A DNA stretch of 64,000 nt from DASVTR01 sp036382855 (GCA_036382855.1 DASVPO010000007.1:62001-126000), one strand, 5' to 3'; numbered from the stretch's first letter, positions 18,549 through 27,733 are shown. The notes: generated by a model not told the origin, from the sequence alone. Program-made: numbers and translations.

Positions 18549-19838
18549 ATGAAAAGAAGCCCGGTTCGCCTGTCTTTACTTCTCTCCCTGCTGTTTTTAA
18601 CGTCCTTGAGCGCGCAAGCGCAAACGCCTGGGTCAACGCCCGCAGGCACGCGCCCGCGCACCGTCACGGGCGGCCAACCACAGCAGAGCGCGACGCCGAC
18701 GCCCGCCGAGCGTCCGGTCGCGACGACCAACTCTCAGCAGAGCGCGCCTGCGAGCGCAGCGCCGCAGATCTTCCCGACGCCTTCCGCATCGCTGCCCGTC
18801 AGTGTGCCGGTCAGGCCGCTCGCGCAGCCGCTCTCGATGAACAGGATACGCGCACGCATCACGGAGGCCGAGCGTTTGTTCAAAACGCGCGCCGTGCCGA
18901 CGGCGATGTCGTCCGCTTCATTGCAGACGGTGACGCTGGCCGTCTTTGACCCCGATAGCTCGCATGTTCTGACGTTGCCGCTGCCGAAGTCTATCTTTCT
19001 CAAGAAGGGTTCGGAGGCTGCGCTGCCGTCCGCTGCAGGCAGCATGTTGCAGGTACGCATCGTGCGCGCCAACGGCGTCAATACGGCCGTCGTCGTTTCC
19101 GACAGTACGGGGCGACAACTCGTGCCGCTCGTCGTTGAATATCCTATTGAGCGCAACGGTTATTTTCGCGAGATGGCCTATTACACGTCGGCGCATCCGG
19201 CCCTGCTCTCGCCTGAAGTCGTCAAGACGGGTGAGACTTACGTGCGCACGATGCTGGATCTGGCTGCGAAGCGACTGCGCGACAAGGGCGTTGTGATAAA
19301 GCCAGAACTGATTGACATGGCCGAGCGCCTGTGCATCGTAGAGCATGTTGACCACATCCGTTTTCGTGTCGAGAATCGCCGCGCGCTCTACGAGGAGATT
19401 TTCGCGCTCTATGCCTTAAACGAGTTGGACACGTATCGCTACTCTGTGAGCACGGCCGGAGCAGGCGGCATGGTGCAGATGATTCCGTCAACCTACCAGA
19501 TGATTCGACGCGAGCATCCGGGCATCGGCCTCAACCCCGATTTCGTCAACGGGATGCGCAACCACGGCAACGCGCTCGAAGCGATGCTGCTCTACATAGA
19601 CGACACCTGGAAACTGCTCGCCTCAAACGAGGACGTGATGTACGCCTTGAACGCCAAACTCGCCACGCTGCCGGAACTACTCGCCGCCGGATACAACTCA
19701 AACCCTGCGCGGCTCGGCGGCTACATTCGTCGCGGCGGCGCAGGCTGGCGCACGCTCATCCCGCGCGAGACGCAGATGTATTTGCAAATCCTCTCGTCCG
19801 TCGAATCGCTCGTCCCCATGAAACGCCGCGCTTCATAA
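18549..19838 (+). CDS. Putative secreted lytic transglycosylase
   Basis: 429 residues from the ATG at 18549, which begins a clear signal peptide (LSLLLSLLFLTSLSAQAQ). The N-terminal third is Pro/Thr/Ser-rich linker. The C-terminal part has the SLT fold markers VSTAGAGGMVQMIPSTYQMI (family GAxGLMQxMPxT) and AGYNSNPARLGGYI (family AYNAGPxRV). The catalytic Glu normally precedes the GAxG loop; ALYALNELDTYRYS offers a candidate (NELD). It would cleave glycan strands of peptidoglycan. Divergence from typical SLT domains is noticeable, so the activity is inferred. AGAGGAG lies 12 bases upstream. Confidence 0.72.
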   Translation: MKRSPVRLSLLLSLLFLTSLSAQAQTPGSTPAGTRPRTVTGGQPQQSATPTPAERPVATTNSQQSAPASAAPQIFPTPSASLPVSVPVRPLAQPLSMNRIRARITEAERLFKTRAVPTAMSSASLQTVTLAVFDPDSSHVLTLPLPKSIFLKKGSEAALPSAAGSMLQVRIVRANGVNTAVVVSDSTGRQLVPLVVEYPIERNGYFREMAYYTSAHPALLSPEVVKTGETYVRTMLDLAAKRLRDKGVVIKPELIDMAERLCIVEHVDHIRFRVENRRALYEEIFALYALNELDTYRYSVSTAGAGGMVQMIPSTYQMIRREHPGIGLNPDFVNGMRNHGNALEAMLLYIDDTWKLLASNEDVMYALNAKLATLPELLAAGYNSNPARLGGYIRRGGAGWRTLIPRETQMYLQILSSVESLVPMKRRAS

Positions 19839-19850
19839 GACATGCGAAGG

Positions 19851-19906
19851 CACAAAGCAAGAGGGATGATGAGAAGCAACGCTCTCATCATCCCTCTTGC
19901 TTTGTG
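19851..19906. terminator. Perfect 24-bp hairpin between convergent genes
   Basis: 19851-19874 pairs perfectly with 19883-19906 around an eight-base loop. It lies between the transglycosylase-like gene and the ABC exporter gene and can form on either transcript. No T-run follows, so it may act as a transcript-end stabiliser as much as a terminator. Confidence 0.75.
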
Positions 19907-19912
19907 TGTTGC

Positions 19913-21769
19913 TTAGTCGCCGTATTGCAACCGCCCGCTGAGAGGTTCATCTGTGAGCGGTTCGTCGTCGCGTGCGGCGTCGGCGTATTGCAGTTTGTAG
20001 AGACGCCAGTAGAGGCCGCGCTGTGCGAGTAGTTGTTGATGAGAGCCTAGCTCGCGTATTTCGCCGTGGTGCATGACGATGATGCGGTCGGCGCGTTGAA
20101 TCGTCGAGAGACGGTGCGCGACGATGAGAGACGTGCGGTTCATCATCACACGCCCGATGGCCTGCTGTATGAGTTGTTCGGTCTCGGTGTCAATCGAACT
20201 GGTCGCTTCGTCCAGAATCAGAAGCGCGGGGTCGAACGCAAGCGCGCGTGCAAACGAGATTAACTGCTTTTGTCCGACGGAGAGGCCCGCGCCGCGTTCT
20301 CTGACAATCGCTTGATAGCCCTCCGGCAAACGCTTGATGAACTGCTCTGCGCGGACTTCACGCGCCGCCCATTCGACGCGCTCCGTCTTTATCTCCTCGC
20401 GCCCCAGGCGAATGTTGCTCTCGATTGTGCCGCTGAAGAGAAACACGTCTTGCAGCACGACTGCGAAATTCTCGCGTAGTGATTGCAAATCCCACTCGCG
20501 CACGTCCACGCCGTCCAAGAGGATGCGCCCGCGCTGCACGTCGTAGAAGCGCATTAGTAGATTCGTGATGGTCGTCTTGCCTGAACCCGTATGGCCCACG
20601 AGCGCGATTGATTGGCCCGGCTCAACCGTAAACGAAACGTCCTTCAGCACCCACTCGTCTTCGTTATAAGCAAACCACACGTTTTCAAATTCGATGCGCC
20701 CGGCGGCGCGCCCCTGCTTCTTTGGCTCTTCGGGCGACGTGACGAGGATGGGCAAGTCGAGCGTCTTGAAGATGCGGTGCGAGGCGACGACTGCGGCTTG
20801 CAGCACGTTGTACTTGTCGGAAATATCGCGTATGGGCTGGAAGAGTTGCTGCGAATATTGAATGAAGGCGACAAGCGCGCCGAGCGACAAAGCACCACCC
20901 ATCACGCGCCAGCCGCCGTACCAGATAATTAGAGCGATGCCGACCGCGCCGATAAAATCCACGAGCGGGAAGAAGACCGCGTAGTAGAAGATGGTTTCGA
21001 TATTGGCGTTGCGGTGGTCGTCATTGATTTCGTGAAACTGACGACGCGATTTCTCTTCGCCGTTGAAAATCTGCACGGTCTGCGCGCCAGATAGATGCTC
21101 CTGCAAGAAGGCGTTGATGCGAGCGATGCGCGTCCGCACGCGGTCGTAGCCGCGACGCGCGTGCTTGCGAAACCAGTTGGTCGCTCCAAATAACAGGGGA
21201 ACGGTGACGAGCGTGATGAGCGTCAAGCGCCAGTCCATCCAGAGCATCATCCCGACGATGGCGAAAATCATTACCAGATCGCCGAGCAGGTCAATGATGC
21301 CGGATGTGAAAAGCTCGTTGAGCGCGTCAACGTCCGATGTCAACCGCGTCATAATGCGGCCGACGGGGTTGCGGTCGTAGTAGGCCACCTCCTGCCGTTG
21401 AAGTTTGTGGTAAAGCTCGCGCCGTAGGTCGAACATCACGCGTTGGCCCACCGTGTTGAGCAGCACTTCCTGAAAGTAGGAGAGCAGGAAACGGAAGAAC
21501 AGCAAGAGCACAAGCGCCAGCGCCAGCCATTTCAAGCCGCTAAACTTGTTCGGGTCCGATTGCCCCGGAATGATGTACCAATCAATGGCCCACTGCGTGA
21601 ACTTCGGTTGCAGGATGCCGAGCAGGTTGAGCACCAGCGTGAAAAGCAGCGCAGGAACGAGCGAGCGCACGTAAGGACGCAGGTAGCCGAAGAGACGGCG
21701 CGCTACGCGGAAGTCGTACGTCTTGCCGATGGCTTCTTCTTCGTGAAATTGTTTGACTGCTGTCGCCAT
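19913..21769 (-). CDS. ABC exporter, fused permease-ATPase (second half of a pair)
   Basis: 618 residues: a six-helix ABC transporter membrane domain (about 30-330), then the ATPase with Walker A GHTGSGKTT near residue 400, the Q-loop VLQDVFLFSG, the signature LSVGQKQLISFARALAF, Walker B ALLILDEATSSID and the H-loop VAHRLSTI. The signature LSVGQ is a slight variant of LSGGQ, while the partner at 22269 has the canonical one. That pattern suggests a heterodimeric exporter of the MsbA/TM287-288 type for lipids or drugs. It is the last gene of a three-gene minus-strand operon with 39 bases to the preceding gene. Confidence 0.93.
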   Translation of the reverse strand: MATAVKQFHEEEAIGKTYDFRVARRLFGYLRPYVRSLVPALLFTLVLNLLGILQPKFTQWAIDWYIIPGQSDPNKFSGLKWLALALVLLLFFRFLLSYFQEVLLNTVGQRVMFDLRRELYHKLQRQEVAYYDRNPVGRIMTRLTSDVDALNELFTSGIIDLLGDLVMIFAIVGMMLWMDWRLTLITLVTVPLLFGATNWFRKHARRGYDRVRTRIARINAFLQEHLSGAQTVQIFNGEEKSRRQFHEINDDHRNANIETIFYYAVFFPLVDFIGAVGIALIIWYGGWRVMGGALSLGALVAFIQYSQQLFQPIRDISDKYNVLQAAVVASHRIFKTLDLPILVTSPEEPKKQGRAAGRIEFENVWFAYNEDEWVLKDVSFTVEPGQSIALVGHTGSGKTTITNLLMRFYDVQRGRILLDGVDVREWDLQSLRENFAVVLQDVFLFSGTIESNIRLGREEIKTERVEWAAREVRAEQFIKRLPEGYQAIVRERGAGLSVGQKQLISFARALAFDPALLILDEATSSIDTETEQLIQQAIGRVMMNRTSLIVAHRLSTIQRADRIIVMHHGEIRELGSHQQLLAQRGLYWRLYKLQYADAARDDEPLTDEPLSGRLQYGD

Positions 21770-21808
21770 GTTTCCTTAAATCGTTAAATCGTCCGTCGCG
21801 CCGGAGCT

Positions 21809-22252
21809 TCAAATCCTTTTTCCGTTGGCAGCGTTTAAGAGATCGCCGCGGCGCGGCATGTTGAGCATAAAGCCGACGAGGGCTATGAGAAACAGAAAAT
21901 AATAATAGGGGTCGCTGGTCGTGAAACGCAGCAACAGCCCGCATAGCGCCGCAGCCTCGCAGAGCGCAAACGCGAGGATGTAGGCGCTCGAAATGGCTTG
22001 CGGGCGCTGTTGCTCGATAGCACGCGCAACCATTTTTTGCCGGAGGAAGATGGAGACGAGCGCCGTGAATGTGCCAAGCGCCGTCAGTGCTATCACGAGC
22101 ACGCGATTGTAGGGCAGCGACGCAGGTGACGGCCCGACGAGAGCCGCCAAGACGGCGAAGAGAGCGATGTTCACGAGAAACGCTCCCCACAGAATCCACA
22201 GCGTTAGATGACGCTGCTGCGAATTGCCTTCACGCGCATTGTCCGGCTGCAT
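21809..22252 (-). CDS. Four-helix membrane protein between two ABC exporters
   Basis: The 147-residue protein has hydrophobic stretches at about residues 18-40, 49-67, 86-107 and 113-130 and short charged loops (RQKMVARAIEQQRPQ). No family is recognised. It lies 16 bases after one ABC half-transporter gene and 39 bases before the other on the same strand, so it is co-transcribed and may be an accessory subunit. That role is inference from position. Confidence 0.7.
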   Translation of the reverse strand: MQPDNAREGNSQQRHLTLWILWGAFLVNIALFAVLAALVGPSPASLPYNRVLVIALTALGTFTALVSIFLRQKMVARAIEQQRPQAISSAYILAFALCEAAALCGLLLRFTTSDPYYYFLFLIALVGFMLNMPRRGDLLNAANGKRI

Positions 22253-22268
22253 GGTGAACCTTACTCCT

Positions 22269-24014
22269 TTAGCTCGCCGCCAGTTCTTCTTCTAACAACT
22301 GGCGCTCGTAAAGCGCGGCATACTCGCCGCGAGCCGCAATCAGTTCGTCGTGCGTGCCGCGCTCTATGATGCGTCCCTCGTCGAGCACGCAGATTAAATC
22401 CGCGTCGCGCACGGTCGAGATGCGATGCGAGATGATGATGCTCGTGCGGTCGCGCATCACGCCACGCAGTTGTGCCAGAATCTTCTCCTCCGTGTAGGTA
22501 TCAACGGCCGAAAGCGCGTCGTCGAGAATCAGTATCTTCGGCTGTCGCGCGACCGCACGCGCAATCGCCGTGCGTTGTTTCTGCCCGCCCGAAAGCGTTA
22601 TGCCGCGCTCTCCGACGAGCGTTTCAAAGCCGTTGGGAAAGCTGCGTATGTCTTCAGTCAGTCCTGCGATTTCAGCAGCCCATTCGACCTCCGCCGCTTC
22701 AGCCTTTTCGACGCCGAAGGCTATGTTTTCCGCGAGCGTGTCGCTGAAGAGAAATGTCTCCTGCGGAACGTAGCCGATTGAAGCGCGCAACTGCGCGAGC
22801 GTGTAATCCTCAACCGGGAGGTCGTCTATTAAGACACTGCCCGGCGGCGCTTCCATCAATCGCGGGATGAGATTGGCGAGCGTTGATTTGCCGCTGCCCG
22901 TGCGCCCGACAAACGCGACCGTTTGCCCGGCCTCAATCAAGAGGTTGACATCCTTCAAGACAGGCTCTTCATCGGTCGGGCGATAACGGAAGGTCAGGTC
23001 GCGAAACTCTATGCGTCCAGTGATGGGCGGCTTCGTCGTGACGTGCGGCGCGTCTGTTATCTCAGGCTTGATGGCGAAGATGGCGTTCATGCGTTTGAGG
23101 CTCGCCGTGCCGCGCTGGTATAGATTGACGACGTAGCCGATGGCGATGAGCGGCCAGATGAGTCGCGTCAGGTAGAGATTGAAGGAGGTAAACTCACCGA
23201 CGGTGATTTCGCCGCGCAGGGCTAAAGTTCCGCCGTACCAGATGATGAGCGCGAAGCCAGCGCCGATGAGAAACTGCATGAGCGGACGCATGACGGCGCT
23301 GATGCGCACGAGACTCATGTTGCGCTCTGCATACTGCCGGTTCAGATGCTCGAAAGCTTTAATCTCAGAGCCTTCCTGAGCGTAGGCGCGAATGACGCGC
23401 ACGCCGTTGAAGCTCTCCTGCGCACGCGCCGTTATTTGCCCGAAAAAATCCTGAATCGTTCCGAAACGCAGGTGCACCTGCTGGCCGAAGTATTTGACCG
23501 TTAACGAAACGAGAGGCATCGTCACGAAGAGCAGCAGGGTGAGGCGCACGCTGATTCTCAACATCAACGGCAAGACGATGATGACGATGAAGGCCGTTTG
23601 CAGCGTGTACATGATCATCGGCCCTGCGAGTTGGCGCACGGCCGCAAGGTCGTTGGTCGCACGCGCCATCAAATCGCCCGTTCGATACTCCTGAAAAAAT
23701 GAGAGCGGTTGGTCAACAAGATGCGCGTAGAAATCGCGGCGCAGGTCGTATTCGATGTGGCGCGACATGCCAATCAGGATGCGCCGCTGTAGGAAGAGGA
23801 AGAGGCCGCTGGTGAGGCTGATGCCGAGCACAAGGAGCGCGTAGCGCGTCAGCTTGGCCCACGTCAGTTCCAACCTCAGATCGTCAACCGCACGGCCCAC
23901 AACCAGCGGAATCAAGAGCGCGAAGATGACGGAAGCGACGATGCAGAGAATGCCCGTCACGAGCGATTTACGGTAGGGACGGAAGTAGCGTGCAAATTTT
24001 TTCAGATCATCCAT
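22269..24014 (-). CDS. ABC exporter, fused permease-ATPase (first half of a pair)
   Basis: 581 residues: a six-helix membrane domain, then an ATPase with Walker A GRTGSGKST, Q-loop YVPQETFLFSD, canonical signature LSGGQKQRTAIARA, Walker B ILILDDALSAVD and H-loop ISHRIST. Here the residue after Walker B is Asp instead of the catalytic Glu (LDDALS). In the partner at 19913 it is Glu (LDEATS). So one composite ATP site is degenerate, as expected of a heterodimer. First gene of the operon 24014-19913. Confidence 0.93.
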   Translation of the reverse strand: MDDLKKFARYFRPYRKSLVTGILCIVASVIFALLIPLVVGRAVDDLRLELTWAKLTRYALLVLGISLTSGLFLFLQRRILIGMSRHIEYDLRRDFYAHLVDQPLSFFQEYRTGDLMARATNDLAAVRQLAGPMIMYTLQTAFIVIIVLPLMLRISVRLTLLLFVTMPLVSLTVKYFGQQVHLRFGTIQDFFGQITARAQESFNGVRVIRAYAQEGSEIKAFEHLNRQYAERNMSLVRISAVMRPLMQFLIGAGFALIIWYGGTLALRGEITVGEFTSFNLYLTRLIWPLIAIGYVVNLYQRGTASLKRMNAIFAIKPEITDAPHVTTKPPITGRIEFRDLTFRYRPTDEEPVLKDVNLLIEAGQTVAFVGRTGSGKSTLANLIPRLMEAPPGSVLIDDLPVEDYTLAQLRASIGYVPQETFLFSDTLAENIAFGVEKAEAAEVEWAAEIAGLTEDIRSFPNGFETLVGERGITLSGGQKQRTAIARAVARQPKILILDDALSAVDTYTEEKILAQLRGVMRDRTSIIISHRISTVRDADLICVLDEGRIIERGTHDELIAARGEYAALYERQLLEEELAAS

Positions 24015-24253
24015 AAACGAACCCTACAGACCGGCAAGCACACGCCACACGCACACTGAAAGCATCTGCGAAATTAGCGCTGATGCTTCTATGATGCGCG
24101 ATTTCTGCGCGCGACGCAAAGAGGCAGGCAGTCTTCAGGCCCGGAAAGGATGAGTTGGAAACTCGACGAAAGTGTGCGGCGGCTTGAAGCGGAGGAAGGA
24201 GTGGGGATTCAGGCGGAGTTATTTAAGAATGGAAGAGTTGCAGTTTAAGAGGT

Positions 24254-26134
24254 TCACAGGTAGAGCGGAACGTCCAGCTCTTCTTCAGGGTCGCTGACAT
24301 CTATGACCGCTACGGGTTGAGCGTTGACGGTCTGCGCGCTGAAGTCCTGCGCGGCCTCGACCGGGACATCCTCATTAGCAGCATCCTCTTTAACGTCTTC
24401 CTCAACACCCTCTTCTAGATTAATCGCTTCTTCGTTCATGCCGCCGCTTGTATCGGAGGCGACGCAGACGCAGTTGCGCCCGGAATGTTTCGCCTGATAA
24501 AGCGCGCGGTCGGCCGTTACGACCAGCGTGCTGCGGGAGGTGGCATGGAGCGGAAACGTGGCGACGCCGAAGGAGGCCGTGATGTGTCCGATGGAGGGCA
24601 CTTCCATGCTCTCTATGCGCGCACGCAGCCGCTCGGCGACGATGCTCGCGCCGTCTAAGCCAGCCTGCGGAAGAATAATCGCAAACTCTTCGCCGCCGTA
24701 GCGGGCCGCCGTGTCCACACCGCGCAATTCCTCGCGCAAGCCGTCGGCCAGCATCCTGAGCGCGATGTCGCCGGCGTCGTGCCCGTAGGTGTCGTTGACG
24801 GCTTTGAAGTTGTCTAGGTCAAGCAGGATAAGAGAGAGCGATTGGCGCATGCGCATCGCCAGTTGCATGTCTCGCTCAAGCTGCATCTCGAAGGAGCGGC
24901 GATTGACGCAGCCCGTCAGCGCGTCTGTCAAAGCCTGCTGCTGCAACTGCGCGAAGAGACGCGCGTGGTTGACGGCGACTGTCACCTGATCAGACACGGT
25001 GCGCAGCAACAATACTTCGTTTTCCTGCCAGACGCGCGTCGAGTCATCAGAGCGAACCATCAACACGCCGTTGAAGCGCTCCTGGTAGATGAGCGGCACA
25101 ACGGCCAGCGGACGTATCGGCTGCGACTCATGTATGTCGGATTCGCCGCGTCCGTCGAGCACGTAGTTCTTATAACGGCCTGCAAGGCGAGAGGTGTAAG
25201 CGTCCAGATCGCCCATCAATTCGAGCTCTTCCGCGTTGTCATTGCCGACGCGGTCGCGGAAGTAGCAATGCGTCAAAGCGGGCTGGCCCGTCTCGCCTTC
25301 GACGCGCAGAGCGCAATGCTGCACGTTGAGCGCACGCCCTACTTCGTCAACGGTCGTCTGCAAAATGCTGTCCAGCTTGAGCGAACTGCGGATGGCCGTG
25401 GCGATGCGGTTGATGGCGATTTCGCGACCGGCCTGTTCTTGAAGCAGCCGCGCGAGCTTGGTCGTGACGCTGACGGTCAGTTGCAGGGATGTCGCCTTCG
25501 GCATGGAGGTCTTGACGGCTGTCGCAAAGGCCGTCGCCTGATAGTGGCCTTCGGCTGTGACGCGAGCCATCAGATATTCAAGCGCCGAGTAGACGATGTC
25601 AGGCTCGAAGCTCCAGATAACTTCGTCGCCCGCAGCTTCGTCCGTCTCATTCTCGTTTGGCATCGTCGCAATCAGTGCGGAGAAGCGCGCGTCTGCGATG
25701 ACGACGAAACGCTCGGCCACCTTCTGCGAAGACGTGCGCTTCAAAAGCACCGGCTCGCGGTCCTGATCCTTAACGCGCAGAGGGAGTTCGTTGAGCGCAT
25801 CTTCGCCGTCCACGAAGAAGAAGGCACGGTTGGCCGCGCGCCCGACTTCGCGCACACGCGCCAGATCGCGCAACGTACGCTCTTCCATCAGCGGCAGACT
25901 CTCGATCACCAGCGCAGACAAATTATTTTCCAGCACCACGTCTTCGAAATAACGGTGAAGCTGCGAAATCGTCTGCTCCGCACAACGAACAGGAATAAGC
26001 TGTCGCGGGTGCTGTGAAAGCAATGCTTGGTAGAGGGAATACATGCGAATCGGGTGGTGGCCTGTGCGCGGTCGTCTGGGAAGAACCAAAAGAAGCCATG
26101 ACTGCCGTGCGGCTGGCAGTCGAGTCAAACTCAT
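24254..26134 (-). CDS. Diguanylate cyclase with DICT and GAF sensory domains
   Basis: 626 residues, no membrane segment. The N-terminal region (about 30-210) resembles a DICT sensor (ERFVVIADARFSALIA; WSFEPDIVYSALEYL). A GAF domain follows at about 240-400. The GGDEF domain at about 405-575 has LTDALTGCVNRRSFE, LDLDNFKAVNDTYGHDAGD and the active-site loop GGEEF. RGVD lies exactly five residues before GGEEF and is an intact inhibitory I-site, so product inhibition by c-di-GMP is expected. The tail is acidic and low in complexity. The start is uncertain: ATG at 26134, or ATG at 26044 (MYSLYQ). Confidence 0.9.
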   Translation of the reverse strand: MSLTRLPAARQSWLLLVLPRRPRTGHHPIRMYSLYQALLSQHPRQLIPVRCAEQTISQLHRYFEDVVLENNLSALVIESLPLMEERTLRDLARVREVGRAANRAFFFVDGEDALNELPLRVKDQDREPVLLKRTSSQKVAERFVVIADARFSALIATMPNENETDEAAGDEVIWSFEPDIVYSALEYLMARVTAEGHYQATAFATAVKTSMPKATSLQLTVSVTTKLARLLQEQAGREIAINRIATAIRSSLKLDSILQTTVDEVGRALNVQHCALRVEGETGQPALTHCYFRDRVGNDNAEELELMGDLDAYTSRLAGRYKNYVLDGRGESDIHESQPIRPLAVVPLIYQERFNGVLMVRSDDSTRVWQENEVLLLRTVSDQVTVAVNHARLFAQLQQQALTDALTGCVNRRSFEMQLERDMQLAMRMRQSLSLILLDLDNFKAVNDTYGHDAGDIALRMLADGLREELRGVDTAARYGGEEFAIILPQAGLDGASIVAERLRARIESMEVPSIGHITASFGVATFPLHATSRSTLVVTADRALYQAKHSGRNCVCVASDTSGGMNEEAINLEEGVEEDVKEDAANEDVPVEAAQDFSAQTVNAQPVAVIDVSDPEEELDVPLYL

Positions 26135-26172
26135 TTTGGCATGGTTTAACTTTTTTGTCTACAACTTTTGAA

Positions 26173-26625
26173 TTATCTGCCGGAAGTCGCTTGCAAATTT
26201 TTTGTCAACCGCAGATAAGTGGTAAGTGCTGTAGCTACAAGAGCTTCCGTTTCGTCAAAAACGTCAACGGAAATGACCAGCACCCGTCGCCCGGCGCGAA
26301 GGACACGGGCGCGGGCCACGGCACGACCCTCTATCAGGGGACGCAAATAGTGTATGGTGAGGTCAACGGTGGTCGTCGCCTCGCCGGATTCGAGCAGCGT
26401 CATGGCCGCAAAAGCCGCCGCGCTGTCTATCAGCGAGGCCGTGACGCCGCCATGCAGCAGCCCTCCGTTTCGCTTCAGCGCGTCACGCAAGGGGAGATAA
26501 ATAGTGGCTGCGCCGGGCTCAAGTTCTCCGAGTTCAAGGCCGAGGAGATGTGCGAAAGGCACTTGCGCAAACGAGCCATGGAGGCGCTCTTTCAACTCAT
26601 CGGTCAAAGGGGCAGCCTGCTTCAT
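26173..26625 (-). CDS. PaaI-type hotdog thioesterase
   Basis: The 150-residue protein has the hotdog-fold landmarks NGGLLHGGVTASLIDSAAAFAA (central helix, with the HGG motif), TVDLTIHYLRPLIEGR and ARVLRAGRRV. Enzymes of this group hydrolyse acyl- or aryl-CoA thioesters; the substrate here is unknown. Its ATG overlaps the stop of the YbjQ-like gene (ATGA at 26625-26622), so the two are coupled. Confidence 0.85.
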   Translation of the reverse strand: MKQAAPLTDELKERLHGSFAQVPFAHLLGLELGELEPGAATIYLPLRDALKRNGGLLHGGVTASLIDSAAAFAAMTLLESGEATTTVDLTIHYLRPLIEGRAVARARVLRAGRRVLVISVDVFDETEALVATALTTYLRLTKNLQATSGR

Positions 26626-27035
26626 GTGCGGTAAGTGTCTCCTGCATCAACAGGCTCAACGATGACGGCCGTGCCGTAGGCCAGCACTTCCGTCACGCCG
26701 CTGGTAATCTCCGTCGTGTCGTAGCGCGCGCCGATGATGGCGTTAGCTCCGAGTTCCGTTGCGTGTTGAATCATAATCTCGAAGGCATCGGCGCGTGTCT
26801 GCTCGCAGAGGCGCGTCCAAGCGGTGATGTTGCCGCCGACGAGGCTCTGAAAGGCCGCGCCGATGTTGACGAAGACGTTGCGCGAGCGGACGACGATGCC
26901 GCGCACTACGCCTAACTGTCTGGTGACGCGAAAACCCGTCAAGTCGAAGGCGGTCGTCACCATGTGATGCGCGACGGAATAACGCGGCGGGCTGATGTCG
27001 TAGGGAGCACGCGGCTCAAGGGGATTGTTGTTCAT
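26622..27035 (-). CDS. YbjQ/UPF0145-family protein
   Basis: The 137-residue protein has GVVRGIVVRSRNVFVNIGAA, a helix with AFEIMIQHATELGANAIIGARYDTTEI, and VLAYGTAVIVEP. These match the heavy-metal-binding-domain (YbjQ) family, which forms pentamers and has no settled function. The start is ATG, 28 bases after the preceding gene. It overlaps the thioesterase by four bases. Confidence 0.85.
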   Translation of the reverse strand: MNNNPLEPRAPYDISPPRYSVAHHMVTTAFDLTGFRVTRQLGVVRGIVVRSRNVFVNIGAAFQSLVGGNITAWTRLCEQTRADAFEIMIQHATELGANAIIGARYDTTEITSGVTEVLAYGTAVIVEPVDAGDTYRT

Positions 27036-27062
27036 GAAGTTTTTCCTTTAAGGAAAGAGGAA

Positions 27063-27494
27063 TCAGTCAGCGAAGAGGCTGGGCTGGTCTTCTTCTGGAG
27101 AGCGCGAATGTTCATCCTCGTCGGGCGTAAAGCGATAGCGGCTCAAATCGCAGCGGCCGCGTGCATTAAACTCAATGCCTTCGGCTTCGAGCATGCGTTG
27201 CTGTTTGTCCGGCGGGAGGATGACGCGCCCCGTCGAGCAAGCGCCCTGCGAATTGATGACGCGCTGCCACGGGACGGTCTCTTCGTCGGCCGCGTGCATC
27301 ACGTAGCCGACTGTGCGTGGCGTGTATCCTTCGCCAAGCATGTCTGCAATCTGCCCGTAGGTCATCACGCGGCCCGCAGGGATGCGCCGCACAATTTCAT
27401 AAACGCGCTCGCGGTAGCCCGTTGTTTGTTGTTCAGCCTGACTGGCTTCGGTCACGCGCCGTTTGCCGCCTGAGTTTTTGTCTGTTCCGACCAT
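27063..27494 (-). CDS. Alkyltransferase-like (ATL) DNA-binding protein
   Basis: The 143-residue protein has the MGMT C-terminal DNA-binding domain: YEIVRRIPAGRVMTYGQIA, RTVGYVMHA, VPWQRVINSQGACS. In true O6-methylguanine methyltransferases the active site is PCHRV; here W76 replaces the Cys. ATL proteins bind O6-alkylguanine without transfer and hand it to nucleotide excision repair. I chose the ATG at 27494; upstream in-frame sequence overlaps another small reading frame and lacks family similarity. Confidence 0.88.
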   Translation of the reverse strand: MVGTDKNSGGKRRVTEASQAEQQTTGYRERVYEIVRRIPAGRVMTYGQIADMLGEGYTPRTVGYVMHAADEETVPWQRVINSQGACSTGRVILPPDKQQRMLEAEGIEFNARGRCDLSRYRFTPDEDEHSRSPEEDQPSLFAD

Positions 27495-27592
27495 CGCTTT
27501 TTGCAGGTGGTTTGATGAGCGCGCCACCATTCGCGCCATTCCGCAATGCTGCGCTCGCGTTCGTCCTGCGAAGCCGCAGGCTGAAAGCTGAG

Positions 27593-27733
27593 TCAGGTAT
27601 TGGTCGCATCGCGCAGGCACATCTCGGCCAGAAAACGCGTGCGTAAATGAGGGCTCGATAGTTGTTCTATCAGAGCCGGGATTGAAAGCTGTGCCATGCG
27701 CCTGCGCGCTTCTGCAAACTCTTTACGTCTCAT
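27593..27733 (-). CDS. Possible 46-residue protein
   Basis: The reading frame starts with ATG six bases after the stop of the cyclase gene and ends 98 bases before the ATL start. Composition is protein-like: a very basic amphipathic N-terminus (MRRKEFAEARRRMAQL) followed by PALIEQLSSPHLRTRFLAEM. No strong Shine-Dalgarno site, but the spacing fits translational re-initiation. Family unknown. Confidence 0.4.
   Translation of the reverse strand: MRRKEFAEARRRMAQLSIPALIEQLSSPHLRTRFLAEMCLRDATNT

Noticed and set aside
26202..26207. TTGACA on the minus strand before the GGDEF gene
   Set aside because: The nearest AT-rich -10 (GATAAT) is 25 bases away, too far for a sigma-70 promoter.
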